A stretch of 47,973 nt of DNA from Betaproteobacteria bacterium (GCA_004298385.1 SCTX01000151.1:1-47973); one strand, 5' to 3'; shown: positions 7,956 through 17,785, numbered from the stretch's first letter. The notes: generated by a model from the sequence alone, not told the origin. Numbers and translations: made by a program.

Positions 7956-8918
7956 TCAAACCCCTTTCGCGCGCCGCGGTTGCATCGTGACGATGGCGCG
8001 GCCGTCTTCGCTCCGGCCCTGCGGCGGCTTCCAGGCGTGACCGTAGACGATCTCGAAGCTCGCCGGCAGCCTGCCGTCGCGGCGCAAATCCGCGTACGCC
8101 GCGCGCATGGCGCGGAACACTCGCTTGCCGGTAAGGCCGCGCCTGCGTTCGGCGAGCGCGTTCTGCTGGCCCGTCGCGCGCAGGTCGGCGAGCAGCGCGT
8201 CGACATCGGCATAGGTCAGGGTGATGACTTCCATGTCCATCACCGGCGCAGAGTAGGCGCATGCCGAGAGCATATCACCCAGGTCGTGCATGTCGATGAA
8301 ACCGTGCACATGCGCCGCTCCATCGTGCGCGGCGAAAGCGCTTTTCAGCTCTTTCAAGGTGTCCGGCCCGTAGCAACTGAACATCAGGAGCCCTCCCGTC
8401 TTCAGCACCCGGCGCAACTCTTTCAGCGCCGGTAGCGGATCGTCGGCGCAATGCAGGGCCAGGTTGGACCAGGCAAGATCCACGCTCGCCGCAGGCAGCG
8501 GCACCGAGGCAAAATCCGCGCACAGGTAATCGACGTGCGCGCGCTTGAGGACTCGCCGCAGCCAGGGGCCGTGGCTGCGCGCGGCCTGCAGCATCGGCAG
8601 CGCGAAATCCAGTCCGAGGACGCGCGCGCCCGGATAACGCTCGGCCAGGCGCCTGGCGCCATGGCCTGCGCCGCAGCCGGCGTCGAGAATGCGCACGGGA
8701 TCGAGCAAAATGTACTGCAGCCGCTCCAGCATGCGCGCCTCCACTTCGCGCGCGAGCACGGCAGCCCCGGCATAGGTAGCCGCCGCGCGGGAACTGGCGC
8801 GGCGCACGGCGCAGCGCTCGAGCGGAGGCGCGTTCAGCGCAAGCCCCGGCGCTGCCGCGTGAATTTGACCACCATCGGATTCGTGAGTACTCTCTTCCGG
8901 CCTGGGCGACCAGCGCAT
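7956..8918 (-). CDS. bioC: Malonyl-ACP O-methyltransferase BioC (probable)
   Basis: A class I SAM-dependent methyltransferase with motif I ILDAGCGAGHG, the acidic residue of the next strand (VLGLDFALPM) and SNLALHC further on. This is the BioC pattern; BioC methylates malonyl-ACP to disguise it for the fatty acid cycle in biotin synthesis. The stretch VRRASSRAAATYAGAAVLAREV is typical of betaproteobacterial BioC. The start is uncertain: I give the ATG at 8918 (320 residues), but there is no ribosome-binding site there and a GTG just before RRASSRAA would give a more usual length. It is head-to-head with comF, an arrangement familiar in this class. A related methyltransferase remains possible. 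Confidence 0.7.
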   Translation of the reverse strand: MRWSPRPEESTHESDGGQIHAAAPGLALNAPPLERCAVRRASSRAAATYAGAAVLAREVEARMLERLQYILLDPVRILDAGCGAGHGARRLAERYPGARVLGLDFALPMLQAARSHGPWLRRVLKRAHVDYLCADFASVPLPAASVDLAWSNLALHCADDPLPALKELRRVLKTGGLLMFSCYGPDTLKELKSAFAAHDGAAHVHGFIDMHDLGDMLSACAYSAPVMDMEVITLTYADVDALLADLRATGQQNALAERRRGLTGKRVFRAMRAAYADLRRDGRLPASFEIVYGHAWKPPQGRSEDGRAIVTMQPRRAKGV

Positions 8919-8938
8919 CTTCAGGGAAGCATTTCCAC

Positions 8939-9652
8939 TTGTCAATTTCGTTGCGCACGTTTCTGAATATCGGCGCCAAGTTCAGGCAAACTCTGCTGGC
9001 GCAGGACTGCCTCCTGTGCCAGGCGGCGAGCGGCGAACGGCTGTTATGCGAGGCATGCGAGCGCGAACTTCCGTCAACCGCGTCGGCCTGCCCCCGTTGC
9101 GCCCTGGCCGGCTCGAGCAATGCGGAGTGCGGCGCCTGCATTGCCGATCCGCCGCATTACGACGCCAGTTACGCCGCCTTCATCTACGCCTACCCGGTGG
9201 ACGCTCTGATACAGGCCCTTAAGTACGGCGGACAACTCGCGCTGGCCGAGTGGTTCGCGCACAAACTGCTGCAGCGCGTCGGTCAGGTGGCGGGCGTCGA
9301 CCTGATCGTCCCGCTGCCGCTGCACCCGGCGCGCCTGGCCGAGCGCGGCTTCAATCAGGCGGCGGAGATGGCCAAAGTCTTGTCGCGCTTCTCCGGCATC
9401 GCCATGGATGCGCGACTCGCCCGGCGGGTGCGCGACACCGCGCCGCAGACCGCTCTGCCGTGGCGGGAGCGCGCGGCGAACATGCGCCAGGCGTTCGCCT
9501 GCGAACGGGACCTGGCGGGCTTGCGCGTCGCCGTGGTGGACGACGTCATGACCACCGGCGCAACGCTGGCGGAGTTCGCCCGGACGCTCAAGCGCAGCGG
9601 CGCCGCACGGGTCGAGAATTGGGTCGTCGCACGGACGCCGCGCGGTGTTTGA
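8939..9652 (+). CDS. comF: ComF-family phosphoribosyltransferase-like protein
   Basis: A 237-residue protein with an N-terminal zinc-binding part (Cys pairs 24/27, 37/40, 51/54, 64/67) and a type I PRTase domain carrying the PRPP loop VAVVDDVMTTGAT (197-209) and the RGFNQ motif (136-140). In naturally competent bacteria ComF is needed for DNA uptake in the cytoplasm; its exact reaction is not settled. The start is a TTG at 8939 with AGGGAAG about 10 bases upstream; another TTG lies 12 bases further in. It overlaps trmL by eight bases. Confidence 0.88.
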   Translation: MSISLRTFLNIGAKFRQTLLAQDCLLCQAASGERLLCEACERELPSTASACPRCALAGSSNAECGACIADPPHYDASYAAFIYAYPVDALIQALKYGGQLALAEWFAHKLLQRVGQVAGVDLIVPLPLHPARLAERGFNQAAEMAKVLSRFSGIAMDARLARRVRDTAPQTALPWRERAANMRQAFACERDLAGLRVAVVDDVMTTGATLAEFARTLKRSGAARVENWVVARTPRGV

Positions 9653-10109
9653 CATCGTCCTCTACCAGCCGCAGATTCCGCCCAATACCGGCAACATCAT
9701 CCGCCTCGCCGCCAACACCGGTGCGACCCTGCACCTGGTCGAGCCGCTAGGTTTCCACCTTGGAGATCGCGAATTGAAGCGCGCCGGGCTCGATTACCGT
9801 GAATTTGCCGGCCTGGTGGTGCACCAGGATTGGCCGGCCTGCTGCGAACGCCTGCAAGGCAGGCGCATGTTTGCCTTCTCCACCCGCGGGCTGCGCCGCC
9901 ATACCGAGCCCGATTATCGCGAGGGCGACGTGCTCCTGTTCGGGCCGGAGACCTGCGGACTGCCGCCGGAAATATTGGAGAGCGTGTCGCCGGAGCAGCG
10001 CCTGCGCCTGCCGCTTCGGCCCGGCAACCGCAGCCTCAATCTTTCCAACGCGGTCGCGGTGGCGGTGTACGAAGCTTGGCGGCAGCAGGGTTTTGCAGGC
10101 TGCGCCTAG
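9645..10109 (+). CDS. trmL: tRNA (cytidine(34)-2'-O)-methyltransferase
   Basis: A 154-residue SPOUT methyltransferase, the usual length for TrmL, which methylates the ribose of the wobble base in some leucine tRNAs. The signature motifs are [15 protein letters not shown] near the start, FGPETCGLP in the middle and the C-terminal knot [14 protein letters not shown]. The start is GTG (9645), overlapping the comF stop. The stop is shared with that of convergent gpsA within the palindrome CTAG. Confidence 0.94.
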   Translation: MFDIVLYQPQIPPNTGNIIRLAANTGATLHLVEPLGFHLGDRELKRAGLDYREFAGLVVHQDWPACCERLQGRRMFAFSTRGLRRHTEPDYREGDVLLFGPETCGLPPEILESVSPEQRLRLPLRPGNRSLNLSNAVAVAVYEAWRQQGFAGCA

Positions 10110-11086
10110 GTTTCCTCCTTAGGGTCGCGGGCCAGCAACAGCTCCACCGCCTCTCGCGGTGAAACCCGGCCGAACAGAACCGCGCATACCGCACTGGTGA
10201 TCGGCATTTCGATGCCTAACTGCAAGGCGCGCTTCTCGACCGCGGCGGCGGTATGGACTCCCTCGGCCACATGGCCCAGCTCGCGCAGGATGTCGTCCAG
10301 TTTCTTGCCTTGCGCCAGCGCCAGGCCCACCTGGCGGTTGCGCGACAGGTCGCCGGTGCAGGTCAGTATCAGATCGCCCGCTCCGGTAAGTCCGGTGAAG
10401 GTCTCGGGACGGCCTCCAAGCTTCACCCCCAGGCGGATGATTTCCGCCAATCCGCGGGTAATCAGGGCCGCGCGAGCGTTGGCGCCCAGGCCCAGGCCGT
10501 CGGCGATTCCAGTGGCGATGGCCATGACGTTCTTTACCGCGCCCCCGATCTCCACCCCGACGACATCGGTGCTGAAGTAGACGCGCAGTCGCGGGCCGTT
10601 CAGGGCGCGGGCGGTGGCTTCGCAGAATCCGGCGTCCGCGCAAGCGAGCGTGAGCGCGGCAGGCAGCCCACGCGCGACCTCAAGCGCGAAACTGGGTCCG
10701 GACAGCACGCCACATTCGCTGCCAGCGGCCAGAACTTCGGCGGCGACTTGATGCGGCAGCATGGCGCGTTGCTGTTCGAAGCCTTTGCATAACCACACCA
10801 CCGGCTTGCGCGTGGGCGCGAGCTTGACCAGCGTCTCGCGCAGCGCCGCAGTGGGGGTCGCCACCAGGACAAGTTCGGCCGCGGTAACTGCAACAGCAAA
10901 ATCCGCTTCGATTGCGATCTGCGCGGGCAATGCGATTTCCGGCAGGAAGCGCCGGTTGCGGCGTTCGGTTGCAATGGTGCGGCATTGCCCGGGCTCGTGA
11001 TCCCAGAGCATGGTCTGGTGTCTGGCGCTCAGGGCCACGGCTATCGCCGTGCCCCAGGCGCCGGCGCCGAGTACGCTAATTTTCAT
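10106..11086 (-). CDS. gpsA: Glycerol-3-phosphate dehydrogenase [NAD(P)+]
   Basis: A 326-residue cytoplasmic enzyme that reduces dihydroxyacetone phosphate to sn-glycerol-3-phosphate for phospholipid synthesis. It has the dinucleotide fold GAGAWG at 7-12, the substrate-binding GPSFA (130-134) and the catalytic Lys185 in [13 protein letters not shown]. Length and ends match the family. It lies downstream of secB and an SH3-domain gene, close to the E. coli order yibN-grxC-secB-gpsA with one gene inserted. Confidence 0.95.
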   Translation of the reverse strand: MKISVLGAGAWGTAIAVALSARHQTMLWDHEPGQCRTIATERRNRRFLPEIALPAQIAIEADFAVAVTAAELVLVATPTAALRETLVKLAPTRKPVVWLCKGFEQQRAMLPHQVAAEVLAAGSECGVLSGPSFALEVARGLPAALTLACADAGFCEATARALNGPRLRVYFSTDVVGVEIGGAVKNVMAIATGIADGLGLGANARAALITRGLAEIIRLGVKLGGRPETFTGLTGAGDLILTCTGDLSRNRQVGLALAQGKKLDDILRELGHVAEGVHTAAAVEKRALQLGIEMPITSAVCAVLFGRVSPREAVELLLARDPKEET

Positions 11087-11118
11087 GAATTCTTACCCTG
11101 GACCAATGCGCCAAGCCG

Positions 11119-11553
11119 TCACAGCCCCCAGACCTGGATTGCGCGCACGAACCCGGTCTGGCCGTCGCGGTGGTGTACCTTGACCCAGGGGCCCGCGCCG
11201 AGTTCGACGATTTCCAGGGCCACCCCCCGGCGCGCCTGGAACACTAGCGGCGCGCCGTCTTCAGCCTTCTCGCGCACATCGGCCAGCGTCGCGGTGACCA
11301 CCGCCGTGCGCGTTTCGGACAGCGTCTTTTTCTCCACCCAGACGAGATCGCCGGCAAGGTCGCGCACCTTGGTCCAGTTGTCGACCTGAACAATGACCTC
11401 GACCGGGTAGAACCTGCTCGCGACGAACAGCTTGTTCGCCTTCACCGAGGGCGCGTCGTACATCGGCGTCGCATTTTCGGCGATGGAGCGGAACTCTCCC
11501 GCCGGCGCGGCGCTCGCCGCCGACAGCAGCAGCGCGAACAGGAGACGGTGCAT
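11119..11553 (-). CDS. Periplasmic SH3-like domain protein
   Basis: A 144-residue protein with a cleavable signal peptide (MHRLLFALLLSAASAAPA) followed by two bacterial SH3-like segments (YDAPSVKANKLFVAS with WTKVRDL, and GPWVKVHHRDGQTGFV). Such domains bind peptidoglycan or peptides in the envelope; no specific role can be assigned. The ATG at 11553 lies two bases after the secB stop, so it is translationally coupled to secB. A TTG at 11559 is a less likely start. It sits between secB and gpsA. Confidence 0.75.
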   Translation of the reverse strand: MHRLLFALLLSAASAAPAGEFRSIAENATPMYDAPSVKANKLFVASRFYPVEVIVQVDNWTKVRDLAGDLVWVEKKTLSETRTAVVTATLADVREKAEDGAPLVFQARRGVALEIVELGAGPWVKVHHRDGQTGFVRAIQVWGL

Positions 11554-11555
11554 CC

Positions 11556-12020
11556 TCAATGGGCGATTTCGATCTTGGGCCCAGCCTGTTGCTGGGCTTG
11601 CTGCAGGCGCTGCATGTAAATCGCATCAAAGTTCACCGGCGCCAGATACACGGGCGGAAATCCGGCGCGGCTGATGACGCCGGACACCGTTTCGCGCGCG
11701 TAGGGGAAGAGTATGTTCGGGCAAGCAATGCCAAGGAGAGGCTCCATATCGTTCTCCGGCACGTTGCGGATCTGAAAAATGCCGGCCTGGGCAGCCTCCA
11801 CCAGAAACATGGTCTTGTCGCCGGCCTTGGCCGTCACCGTAACCGTCAGCACCACCTGGTACAGACCCTCGCCTATGAGCGCGCCCTCGTTATGCAGTTG
11901 CACATCCACTTGTGGTTGTTCCCCGCTCAGGAATACTTCCGGTGCATGCGGAATCTCCAGCGACAAGTCTTTTACATAAATCTTCTCGATGCCGAATATA
12001 GGCTGCTGCGGTTCGTTCAT
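11556..12020 (-). CDS. secB: Protein-export chaperone SecB
   Basis: A 154-residue tetrameric chaperone that keeps preproteins unfolded and hands them to SecA. Family features are the N-terminal FGIEKIYVKDLSLEIPHAP, the acidic SecA-binding strands, CPNILFPYARE and GFPPVYLAPVNFDAIY near the C-terminus. Length is as expected. It lies 36 bases downstream of grxC in the same direction. Confidence 0.96.
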   Translation of the reverse strand: MNEPQQPIFGIEKIYVKDLSLEIPHAPEVFLSGEQPQVDVQLHNEGALIGEGLYQVVLTVTVTAKAGDKTMFLVEAAQAGIFQIRNVPENDMEPLLGIACPNILFPYARETVSGVISRAGFPPVYLAPVNFDAIYMQRLQQAQQQAGPKIEIAH

Positions 12021-12056
12021 TTGGGTTCCAGTGGTTGAAGGAAGGTGCTGCGATCG

Positions 12057-12320
12057 TCAGGCCTGACCACGCAGCAGCGGCTCAAGCTTGCCGGCGCGAT
12101 CGAGGGCCGCCAAATCGTCGAATCCGCCGACATGGACTTCGCCGATGTAGATTTGCGGCACGCTGCGCCGGCCGGTTTTCTGCATCATCTCGTTGCGCCG
12201 CGCGGGCTCGAGGTCGATGCGGATTTCTTCGATCTCGGTGACGCCTCGGGACTTGAGCAGCATCTCGGCGCGCCGGCAGAACGGGCAGACGCCGGTGCTG
12301 TACATGCTGATCTTGGCCAT
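12057..12320 (-). CDS. grxC: Glutaredoxin 3
   Basis: An 87-residue dithiol glutaredoxin with active site CPFC (Cys12, Cys15) instead of the more common CPYC, plus the glutathione-binding SVPQIYIG and GGFDDLAAL motifs. It reduces disulfides and ribonucleotide reductase using glutathione. The open frame runs further upstream into the rhodanese gene, but the ATG at 12320 gives the correct family length. Confidence 0.93.
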   Translation of the reverse strand: MAKISMYSTGVCPFCRRAEMLLKSRGVTEIEEIRIDLEPARRNEMMQKTGRRSVPQIYIGEVHVGGFDDLAALDRAGKLEPLLRGQA

Positions 12321-12328
12321 CAGCGCGC

Positions 12329-12736
12329 CTATTTCTGCACCGGCAGGCCGGCCTGTTGCCAGGCCGCAAATCCGCCGCTGAGATTGAACACGCTGGAAAA
12401 GCCGCGCTTGCGCATCGCCGCCGCAGCCGCGCTGGAGCGATTGCCGGTGGCGCAATAGACGATCACCGGCTTGTCCTTGAATTTTTCGATATCGCCGATG
12501 CGCGCCTCGATTTGCGACAAGGGCAAGCCACGCGAATTGAGGATATGCGACTGCGCGTATTCGGCCTGCTCGCGCACGTCGAGCACCAAAGCGTCCTGCC
12601 GGTTGATTAACTGCGTCGCCTCCAGCGTATTGACCGAGGGACCGCCCGCGCCGCGCCTAAGCAGCGGCCAGACCAGCATCGCGCCGCTGACAAATGCGAC
12701 CGCAATGAGAAAAATATTGTCCATTACGAATTTCAC
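12329..12736 (-). CDS. Membrane-anchored rhodanese-like sulfurtransferase
   Basis: A 135-residue protein with one N-terminal membrane helix (about 6-26) and a cytoplasmic rhodanese domain whose persulfide-carrying Cys95 lies in the loop CATGNRS. It is the counterpart of E. coli YibN in position (next to grxC-secB-gpsA). The start is GTG at 12736 with AGGAG five bases upstream; an in-frame ATG lies at 12724. Gene order suggests a role in thiol or sulfur handling, but the sulfur donor is unknown. Confidence 0.88.
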   Translation of the reverse strand: MKFVMDNIFLIAVAFVSGAMLVWPLLRRGAGGPSVNTLEATQLINRQDALVLDVREQAEYAQSHILNSRGLPLSQIEARIGDIEKFKDKPVIVYCATGNRSSAAAAAMRKRGFSSVFNLSGGFAAWQQAGLPVQK

Positions 12737-12936
12737 GCCTGCTCCTAATATTTGCCGGAATAGCGCAGGACATTGCGCCCGTTCCGGCGATCGACTGTGC
12801 GCGCACCCCGCCGCAGGGGCTCCTCTTATCCATCAGACCGAAAATATCTGGCCCCAGAACCCGCCCATTCACTCATTCCGATACGGGATTATTATAAAAT
12901 ATTCGCAAGCCCCTCGTACGGTAAATAAGGATTGTC

Positions 12937-13686
12937 ATGAAAATAGTCATTCTGCTCAGGCACGGCGAGTCCGTCTGGAACAAGGAAAACCGGTTCACCG
13001 GATGGACCGACGTCGATCTGAGCGAAACAGGCATCGACGAGGCAAGAACAGCCGGCGCGCTCATGCGCGATGCGGGCTTCGTGTTCGATCTGGCCCACAC
13101 TTCGGTGCTCAGGCGCGCCATCAAGACCCTGTGGCTGGCGCTGGAGGGCATGGACCTGATGTGGATACCCGTGCTGCATTCATGGCGCCTGAACGAACGC
13201 CACTACGGCGCGTTGCAGGGCTTGAACAAGGCCGAAACAGCGGCCAAGTTCGGCGATGAGCAGGTGCTCGCATGGCGGCGCAGCTACGACGTCCCGCCGC
13301 CCGCGCTCAGCCGGGACGATGCGCGCTACCCGGGCAGCGATCCGCGTTACCGCGGGCTCACGCCCAGCCAGATGCCGCTAGGCGAATGCCTCAAGGACAC
13401 GGTGACGCGCGTGCTGCCCTATTGGAACCAGGCCATTGCCCCGGATATTCGCGCCGGCAAGCGCGTCCTTATCGCGGCGCACGGCAACTCGCTGCGGGCA
13501 CTGGTGAAGTACCTAGACAAGGTAAGCGACCAGGACATCGTCGGCCTCAATATCCCAACCGGCGTGCCGCTGGTATACGAGCTGGACGACGTCCTCAAGC
13601 CCATTCGCCATTACTATCTGGGCGATGCGGCCGAGGTCAAAAAAGCCCTGCAGGCCGTGGCCGACCAAGGCAAGGCGAAGACTTGA
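12937..13686 (+). CDS. gpmA: 2,3-bisphosphoglycerate-dependent phosphoglycerate mutase
   Basis: A 249-residue glycolytic enzyme interconverting 3- and 2-phosphoglycerate. It has the phosphohistidine motif LRHGES (His9), [14 protein letters not shown], the catalytic Glu in [10 protein letters not shown] and the second His in [16 protein letters not shown] lies six bases before the ATG. The 200-base gap to the divergent rhodanese gene contains an AT-rich stretch (12888-12900) that may hold a -10 box, without a good -35. It heads the gpmA-envC-ctpA operon. Confidence 0.96.
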   Translation: MKIVILLRHGESVWNKENRFTGWTDVDLSETGIDEARTAGALMRDAGFVFDLAHTSVLRRAIKTLWLALEGMDLMWIPVLHSWRLNERHYGALQGLNKAETAAKFGDEQVLAWRRSYDVPPPALSRDDARYPGSDPRYRGLTPSQMPLGECLKDTVTRVLPYWNQAIAPDIRAGKRVLIAAHGNSLRALVKYLDKVSDQDIVGLNIPTGVPLVYELDDVLKPIRHYYLGDAAEVKKALQAVADQGKAKT

Positions 13687-14894
13687 ATCCAGCGCACAGG
13701 ACAGCGCGGAGAAAATCGAAGCCCTTGTTTCGCGTCCTCTGCGGCAACACGCTTTTTCTGGGTTTGGCGCTGATCGGCGCGAACCCGGCGCGCTCCGCCG
13801 ACAAGCCCGAACTGGACGCCCTGCGCGAGCGCATTGAAGCGCTGAAGCAAACCCTGACCGGCGCCGAGGAAAACCGGTCGGAGGCGAGCGACGGGCTGCG
13901 CGCATCGGAACGCGGCGTATCCGAAGCCAATCGCACGCTGCGCAACATTGGCGCGCGACGGCGCGCGGCGCAGGCCGATCTCATCCGCGTCGGCGAGCAG
14001 TTGCGCTCGCTGGAGGCGGCGATCGCCTCGCAGCAGCGCCAGCTTGGACAGTTGCTGGCCATGCGCTATGTTTCCGGTCAACAGGACTACCTGAGACTGC
14101 TCTTGTCCGGGCGCGACCCGAATCAGACCGCGCGCGATCTGCACTATTACGGCTATATCTCTCGCGCCCAGGCCAATTTCATCCGCGCGCTACGCAAGAA
14201 CCTGGCCGGCTTGGCGGAACTGGCGCGCGAAGCGCGCGGCAAGAGCGCCGAACTGGCCGAACTGGAGGCGCGGCAGCGCGAAGGCCGCAAGGAATTGCTC
14301 GCGCAGCAGGCGGAACGGCGCAAAGTGCTCGCCCGGCTGGCGACGCAGATCCGTTCACAGCGCCGCGAAATCAAGTCATTGCAGCGCGACGAGGCGCGCC
14401 TGTCGCGCCTCGTCGCAGAGTTGGCAAAAATCATTTCCCCCGCCGGCGGAGCCCAGCGCAACGAAAAGCTGCCCGAGACCGGACACGATGCCGGCGTGTT
14501 CGCCTCACTCGAAGGCAAGCTCAGGCTGCCGGCCCGCGGGGAACTAATCAACCGCTTTGGCAGTCCACGTAGTGACAGCGGGCTAAGGTGGAAGGGTTTG
14601 TTCATCCGCAGCGCGAGCGGCCAGGAGGTGCGCTCGGTGGCCGCCGGTCGCGTGGTGTTTGCCGAGTGGATGCGCGGCTTCGGCAACCTGATGATCATCG
14701 ACCATGGTCAGAGCTACCTCACCATCTACGGCAACAACGAGGCGCTGCTGAAACAAGTGGGCGATGCGGTCAGGACCGGCGATGCGGTGGCCACCGTCGG
14801 CAATAGCGGCGGCAACCAGGATTCGGGTTTATACTTCGAAATTCGGCATCAAGGCAAAGCCTTCGATCCGTTGCGCTGGGTATCTTTGAAGTAG
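13683..14894 (+). CDS. envC: Murein hydrolase activator EnvC
   Basis: A periplasmic protein of about 403 residues: signal sequence (about 15-40), a long coiled coil (about 45-250) and a C-terminal LytM/M23 domain (about 285-400). In the LytM domain the zinc ligands are lost: the HxxxD position reads SGLRWKG and the HxH position reads GLYFEIR, as in E. coli EnvC, which activates amidases rather than cutting peptidoglycan. I place the start at the TTG at 13683 that overlaps the gpmA stop; a TTG at 13725 is the alternative. FtsEX, its known partner, is encoded at 2871-4426. Confidence 0.88.
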   Translation: MNPAHRTARRKSKPLFRVLCGNTLFLGLALIGANPARSADKPELDALRERIEALKQTLTGAEENRSEASDGLRASERGVSEANRTLRNIGARRRAAQADLIRVGEQLRSLEAAIASQQRQLGQLLAMRYVSGQQDYLRLLLSGRDPNQTARDLHYYGYISRAQANFIRALRKNLAGLAELAREARGKSAELAELEARQREGRKELLAQQAERRKVLARLATQIRSQRREIKSLQRDEARLSRLVAELAKIISPAGGAQRNEKLPETGHDAGVFASLEGKLRLPARGELINRFGSPRSDSGLRWKGLFIRSASGQEVRSVAAGRVVFAEWMRGFGNLMIIDHGQSYLTIYGNNEALLKQVGDAVRTGDAVATVGNSGGNQDSGLYFEIRHQGKAFDPLRWVSLK

Positions 14895-14910
14895 AGGGGT
14901 GGAGCGGTTC

Positions 14911-16302
14911 ATGAAAAGCAAGCTGCAAAAGGTCGGTCTGGTTCTGCTGGGAGCGCTGGCAGGGGTGCTGGTTTCCCTCAATTTTTCCGCAATCGCCCAG
15001 AAAGAAGGCGCGCGCACGCCGCTCCCGGTCGAGGAACTGCGCTCGTTCGCCGAAGTGTTCGGGGCGATTAAAAGCAATTACGTCGAGCCGGTCGAGGACA
15101 AGAAGCTCATTTCCGAGGCGATCAACGGCATGCTTACCGGCCTGGATCCGCACTCTGCCTACCTCGACAACGACGCCTATCGCGAACTGCAGGTCGGCAC
15201 GCAAGGTGAATTCGGCGGCTTGGGCATAGAAGTCGGCATGGAGGACGGATTCGTCAAGGTCGTCTCCCCGATCGAGGATACCCCTGCGTTTCGCGCGGGC
15301 ATTAAGACCGGCGACCTGATCATCAAGTTGGACGAAACACCCGTGAAAGGCATGAGCCTGAACGACGCGGTCAAGCGCATGCGCGGCAAGCCCAAGACCG
15401 CGATCAAGCTCACGGTGCTGCGCAAAGGCGAAGCCAAGCCGCTGGAATTCACCCTGGTGCGCGACGTGATCAAGGTGCAAAGCGTCAAGTCCAAAATGAT
15501 CGAGCCGGGCTACGGCTATCTGCGCGTGGTGCAGTTCCAGGAGCAATCAGGCGAAAACATGGTGCGGCATGTCAACACCCTGTATAAGGACGGCTTGCTG
15601 AAAGGCCTGGTGCTGGATCTCAGGAACGATCCCGGGGGATTGCTCCACGGTGCGATAGGAATCTCTGCCGCCTTCCTTCCAGCCAAGGCTACCGTGGTAA
15701 CGACCGACGGCCGCACCGAAGACGCCAAGCGCAAGTATCTTGCCAGCACCGATGACTATCTGCGCGGCGGCCGCGACGACTATTTGAAAAGCCTGCCGGC
15801 TGCGATCAAGACCGTGCCCATGGTGGTTTTGGTCAACGGCGGCTCGGCCTCGGCCTCCGAAATCGTGGCGGGCGCGCTGCAGGATCACAAACGGGCCTTG
15901 ATCATGGGTACCCAGACTTTCGGCAAGGGCTCGGTGCAGACTATCATGCCCCTGGGCAACAACACCGCGATAAAGCTGACCACTGCGCGTTACTACACGC
16001 CCAGCGGCCGCTCGATCCAGGCCAAGGGCATCACGCCGGATATCGTGGTCGAAGAACCCGGTAGCGAGAACCATGCGTTTCTGCGCGAAGCGGATCTCGA
16101 CAAGCATCTGGCCAACGACAAGGACAAGGACAAGGTATCCGAAACCGCGAGAGCCAAACCGGCGGCGCAGCCCAACGGCAAACCGAAGGGCCAAAACGGC
16201 GACGAACCGCGTAAGCCCATTGAGTTCGGTTCGGATAAGGACTTCCAGCTCTCCCAGGCCATAAACATGCTGAAGGGCGTGCATATCATTCAGAAAAACT
16301 AG
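14911..16302 (+). CDS. ctpA: Carboxy-terminal processing peptidase (S41 family)
   Basis: A 463-residue periplasmic protease with an N-terminal signal or anchor (7-30), a PDZ domain (about 98-190) and the S41 catalytic core with Ser314 in GGSASASE and Lys339 in TFGKGSVQ. It trims C-termini of envelope proteins and often regulates peptidoglycan hydrolases. The C-terminal tail (about 395-440) is charged and low in complexity. The ATG at 14911 with GGAG six bases upstream is preferred over a GTG at 14899. It lies 16 bases after envC, which fits joint control of cell-wall splitting. Confidence 0.93.
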   Translation: MKSKLQKVGLVLLGALAGVLVSLNFSAIAQKEGARTPLPVEELRSFAEVFGAIKSNYVEPVEDKKLISEAINGMLTGLDPHSAYLDNDAYRELQVGTQGEFGGLGIEVGMEDGFVKVVSPIEDTPAFRAGIKTGDLIIKLDETPVKGMSLNDAVKRMRGKPKTAIKLTVLRKGEAKPLEFTLVRDVIKVQSVKSKMIEPGYGYLRVVQFQEQSGENMVRHVNTLYKDGLLKGLVLDLRNDPGGLLHGAIGISAAFLPAKATVVTTDGRTEDAKRKYLASTDDYLRGGRDDYLKSLPAAIKTVPMVVLVNGGSASASEIVAGALQDHKRALIMGTQTFGKGSVQTIMPLGNNTAIKLTTARYYTPSGRSIQAKGITPDIVVEEPGSENHAFLREADLDKHLANDKDKDKVSETARAKPAAQPNGKPKGQNGDEPRKPIEFGSDKDFQLSQAINMLKGVHIIQKN

Positions 16303-16365
16303 GGAGGAGTGAGGCGGGAGGATCAAGACATCCGCGCATCCTCTCTCGCTCCCCCCTCGGCCTTC

Positions 16366-17121
16366 ATGAATGACAATCAACTGCTGCGTTATAGCAGGCA
16401 TATCCTGCTCACCGAGATGGGTATCGAGGGTCAGGAAAAACTGCTTGCCGCACATGCATTGGTGATCGGCGCCGGCGGCCTGGGTTCCCCCGCGGCCATG
16501 TACCTGGCCTCGGGCGGCGTCGGGCGCATCACGCTTGCGGATGGCGATTCGGTCGATCTGACCAATTTGCAGCGCCAGATCCTGCATACCACGGCGGCGG
16601 TCGGACGGGCAAAAGCCTACTCGGGCAAGGACACGCTGGCCGAGATCAATCCGGAGGTCGAGGTTGCGGCGATTCCCGAGCGCCTGGAAGGCGAAAGGCT
16701 GGCCCGGATCGTCGCCAGCGCCGACATCGTGCTCGACTGCTCCGACAATTTCGCCACCCGCCACGCGGTCAACCGCGCCTGCGTCAAGTACCGCAAGCCG
16801 CTGGTGTCGGGAGCGAGTGTGCGCTTCGACGGGCAGGTCAGCGTGTTCGACCTGCGCCAGGGCGAGGCCCCCTGCTACAACTGCCTGTTCCCGGAAGACA
16901 CCGAAACCGAGGAAACCCGCTGCGCGGTGATGGGGGTGTTCGCGCCCCTCACCGGCATCATCGGCGCCGTGCAAGCGGCGGAGACACTGAAGCTGCTTGC
17001 CGGCGCGGGCGAGTCACTCAACGGCCGCTTACTGCTGTTCGATTGCCTGAGAATGGAGTGGCGCTCGATCAGGCTGTCCAAGGATCCGGCGTGCAAGGTC
17101 TGCTCCGGGTCGTCACCCTAG
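16366..17121 (+). CDS. moeB: MoeB/ThiF-type sulfur-carrier adenylyltransferase
   Basis: A 251-residue E1-like enzyme that adenylates the C-terminal glycine of a ubiquitin-fold sulfur carrier (MoaD or ThiS). It has the ATP loop GAGGLGS at 35-41, NLQRQILH, DCSDNF at 124-129, the candidate thioester Cys186 (ETRCAVMG) and a zinc site of Cys170/Cys173 with Cys243/Cys246. There is no C-terminal rhodanese domain. MoeB and ThiF cannot be separated from sequence alone. The ATG at 16366 gives the standard start MNDNQLLRYSRHI. The stop overlaps the end of convergent slmA by nine bases. Confidence 0.9.
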   Translation: MNDNQLLRYSRHILLTEMGIEGQEKLLAAHALVIGAGGLGSPAAMYLASGGVGRITLADGDSVDLTNLQRQILHTTAAVGRAKAYSGKDTLAEINPEVEVAAIPERLEGERLARIVASADIVLDCSDNFATRHAVNRACVKYRKPLVSGASVRFDGQVSVFDLRQGEAPCYNCLFPEDTETEETRCAVMGVFAPLTGIIGAVQAAETLKLLAGAGESLNGRLLLFDCLRMEWRSIRLSKDPACKVCSGSSP

Positions 17122-17718
17122 CAACATCGGCCCCTGCTTCTGCCACAACTCTGTCGGCAGGCGCTTGAAGCCGCTCTTGGCGTACTGGTGCCAGCGGCCG
17201 ATGATGAAGGCGAGTATCAGGTTGGCCCGCGCGCCCGGATCGGGCGCGGCGTCTTCGGCATCGGCGACATCGGCGTCCTTGTCGATCTCTCCCTGCGTCG
17301 CCGCCAACCGCAGCGATTGCTTGAGCGCAGCCTCCAGCCGGTCATGGAGCTGGTTGATCCGCATCTGCAGGCGTTCGTGCTCATACACCAGGGCGTCGCC
17401 GATGAGCACACGCGTCATGCCCGGGTTTTTTTCGGCAAAAGACAGCAGCATGGCGGCGATGGCGTGGGTCTGTTTCAGTCCACTCTCCTGCTCCGTGCTG
17501 ATTTTGTTGATCAGACCGAACACCGTTTCCTCGACGAAGCCGATCAATCCCTCGTACATCTGTGCCTTGCTGGCGAAATGGCGGTAAAGCGCCGCCTCCG
17601 ACACATCCAGCCTTTCCGCGAGAGCGGCGGTGGTGATTTTTTCACCCTTGGGCGCCTCGAGCATCTCCGCCAGCACTTGCAGAATTTGGTTCTTGCGTTC
17701 GCCGGAGCGGGTCGCCAT
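17113..17718 (-). CDS. slmA: Nucleoid occlusion factor SlmA (TetR family)
   Basis: A 201-residue TetR-type DNA-binding protein. The helix-turn-helix is at about 25-55 (ITTAALAERLDVSEAALYRHFASK), followed by FVEETVFGLI and the C-terminal IIGRWHQYAKSGFKRLPTE typical of SlmA. SlmA bound to DNA blocks FtsZ assembly over the nucleoid. The ATG at 17718 has a strong ribosome-binding site (GGAGGTG). The position next to a HAD nucleotidase and argB is conserved in Betaproteobacteria. Confidence 0.9.
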   Translation of the reverse strand: MATRSGERKNQILQVLAEMLEAPKGEKITTAALAERLDVSEAALYRHFASKAQMYEGLIGFVEETVFGLINKISTEQESGLKQTHAIAAMLLSFAEKNPGMTRVLIGDALVYEHERLQMRINQLHDRLEAALKQSLRLAATQGEIDKDADVADAEDAAPDPGARANLILAFIIGRWHQYAKSGFKRLPTELWQKQGPMLLG

Positions 17719-17785
17719 GCTCACCTCCGTGGATATGCCGATGTGCGCAGATTCTAGCCCATGCGGTTTGTGAGTGCTAACCTTT

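Noticed and set aside
15547-16974. A 475-codon minus-strand frame opposite ctpA and moeB
   Set aside because: Antisense shadow of two strongly conserved plus-strand genes; no family motif.
17754-17780. CIRCE-like element upstream of slmA (perfect right half GAGTGCTAA, left half CTAGCCCAT, 9-base spacer)
   Set aside because: The left arm matches only 5 of 9 bases and slmA is not a known heat-shock gene; half-sites arise by chance.
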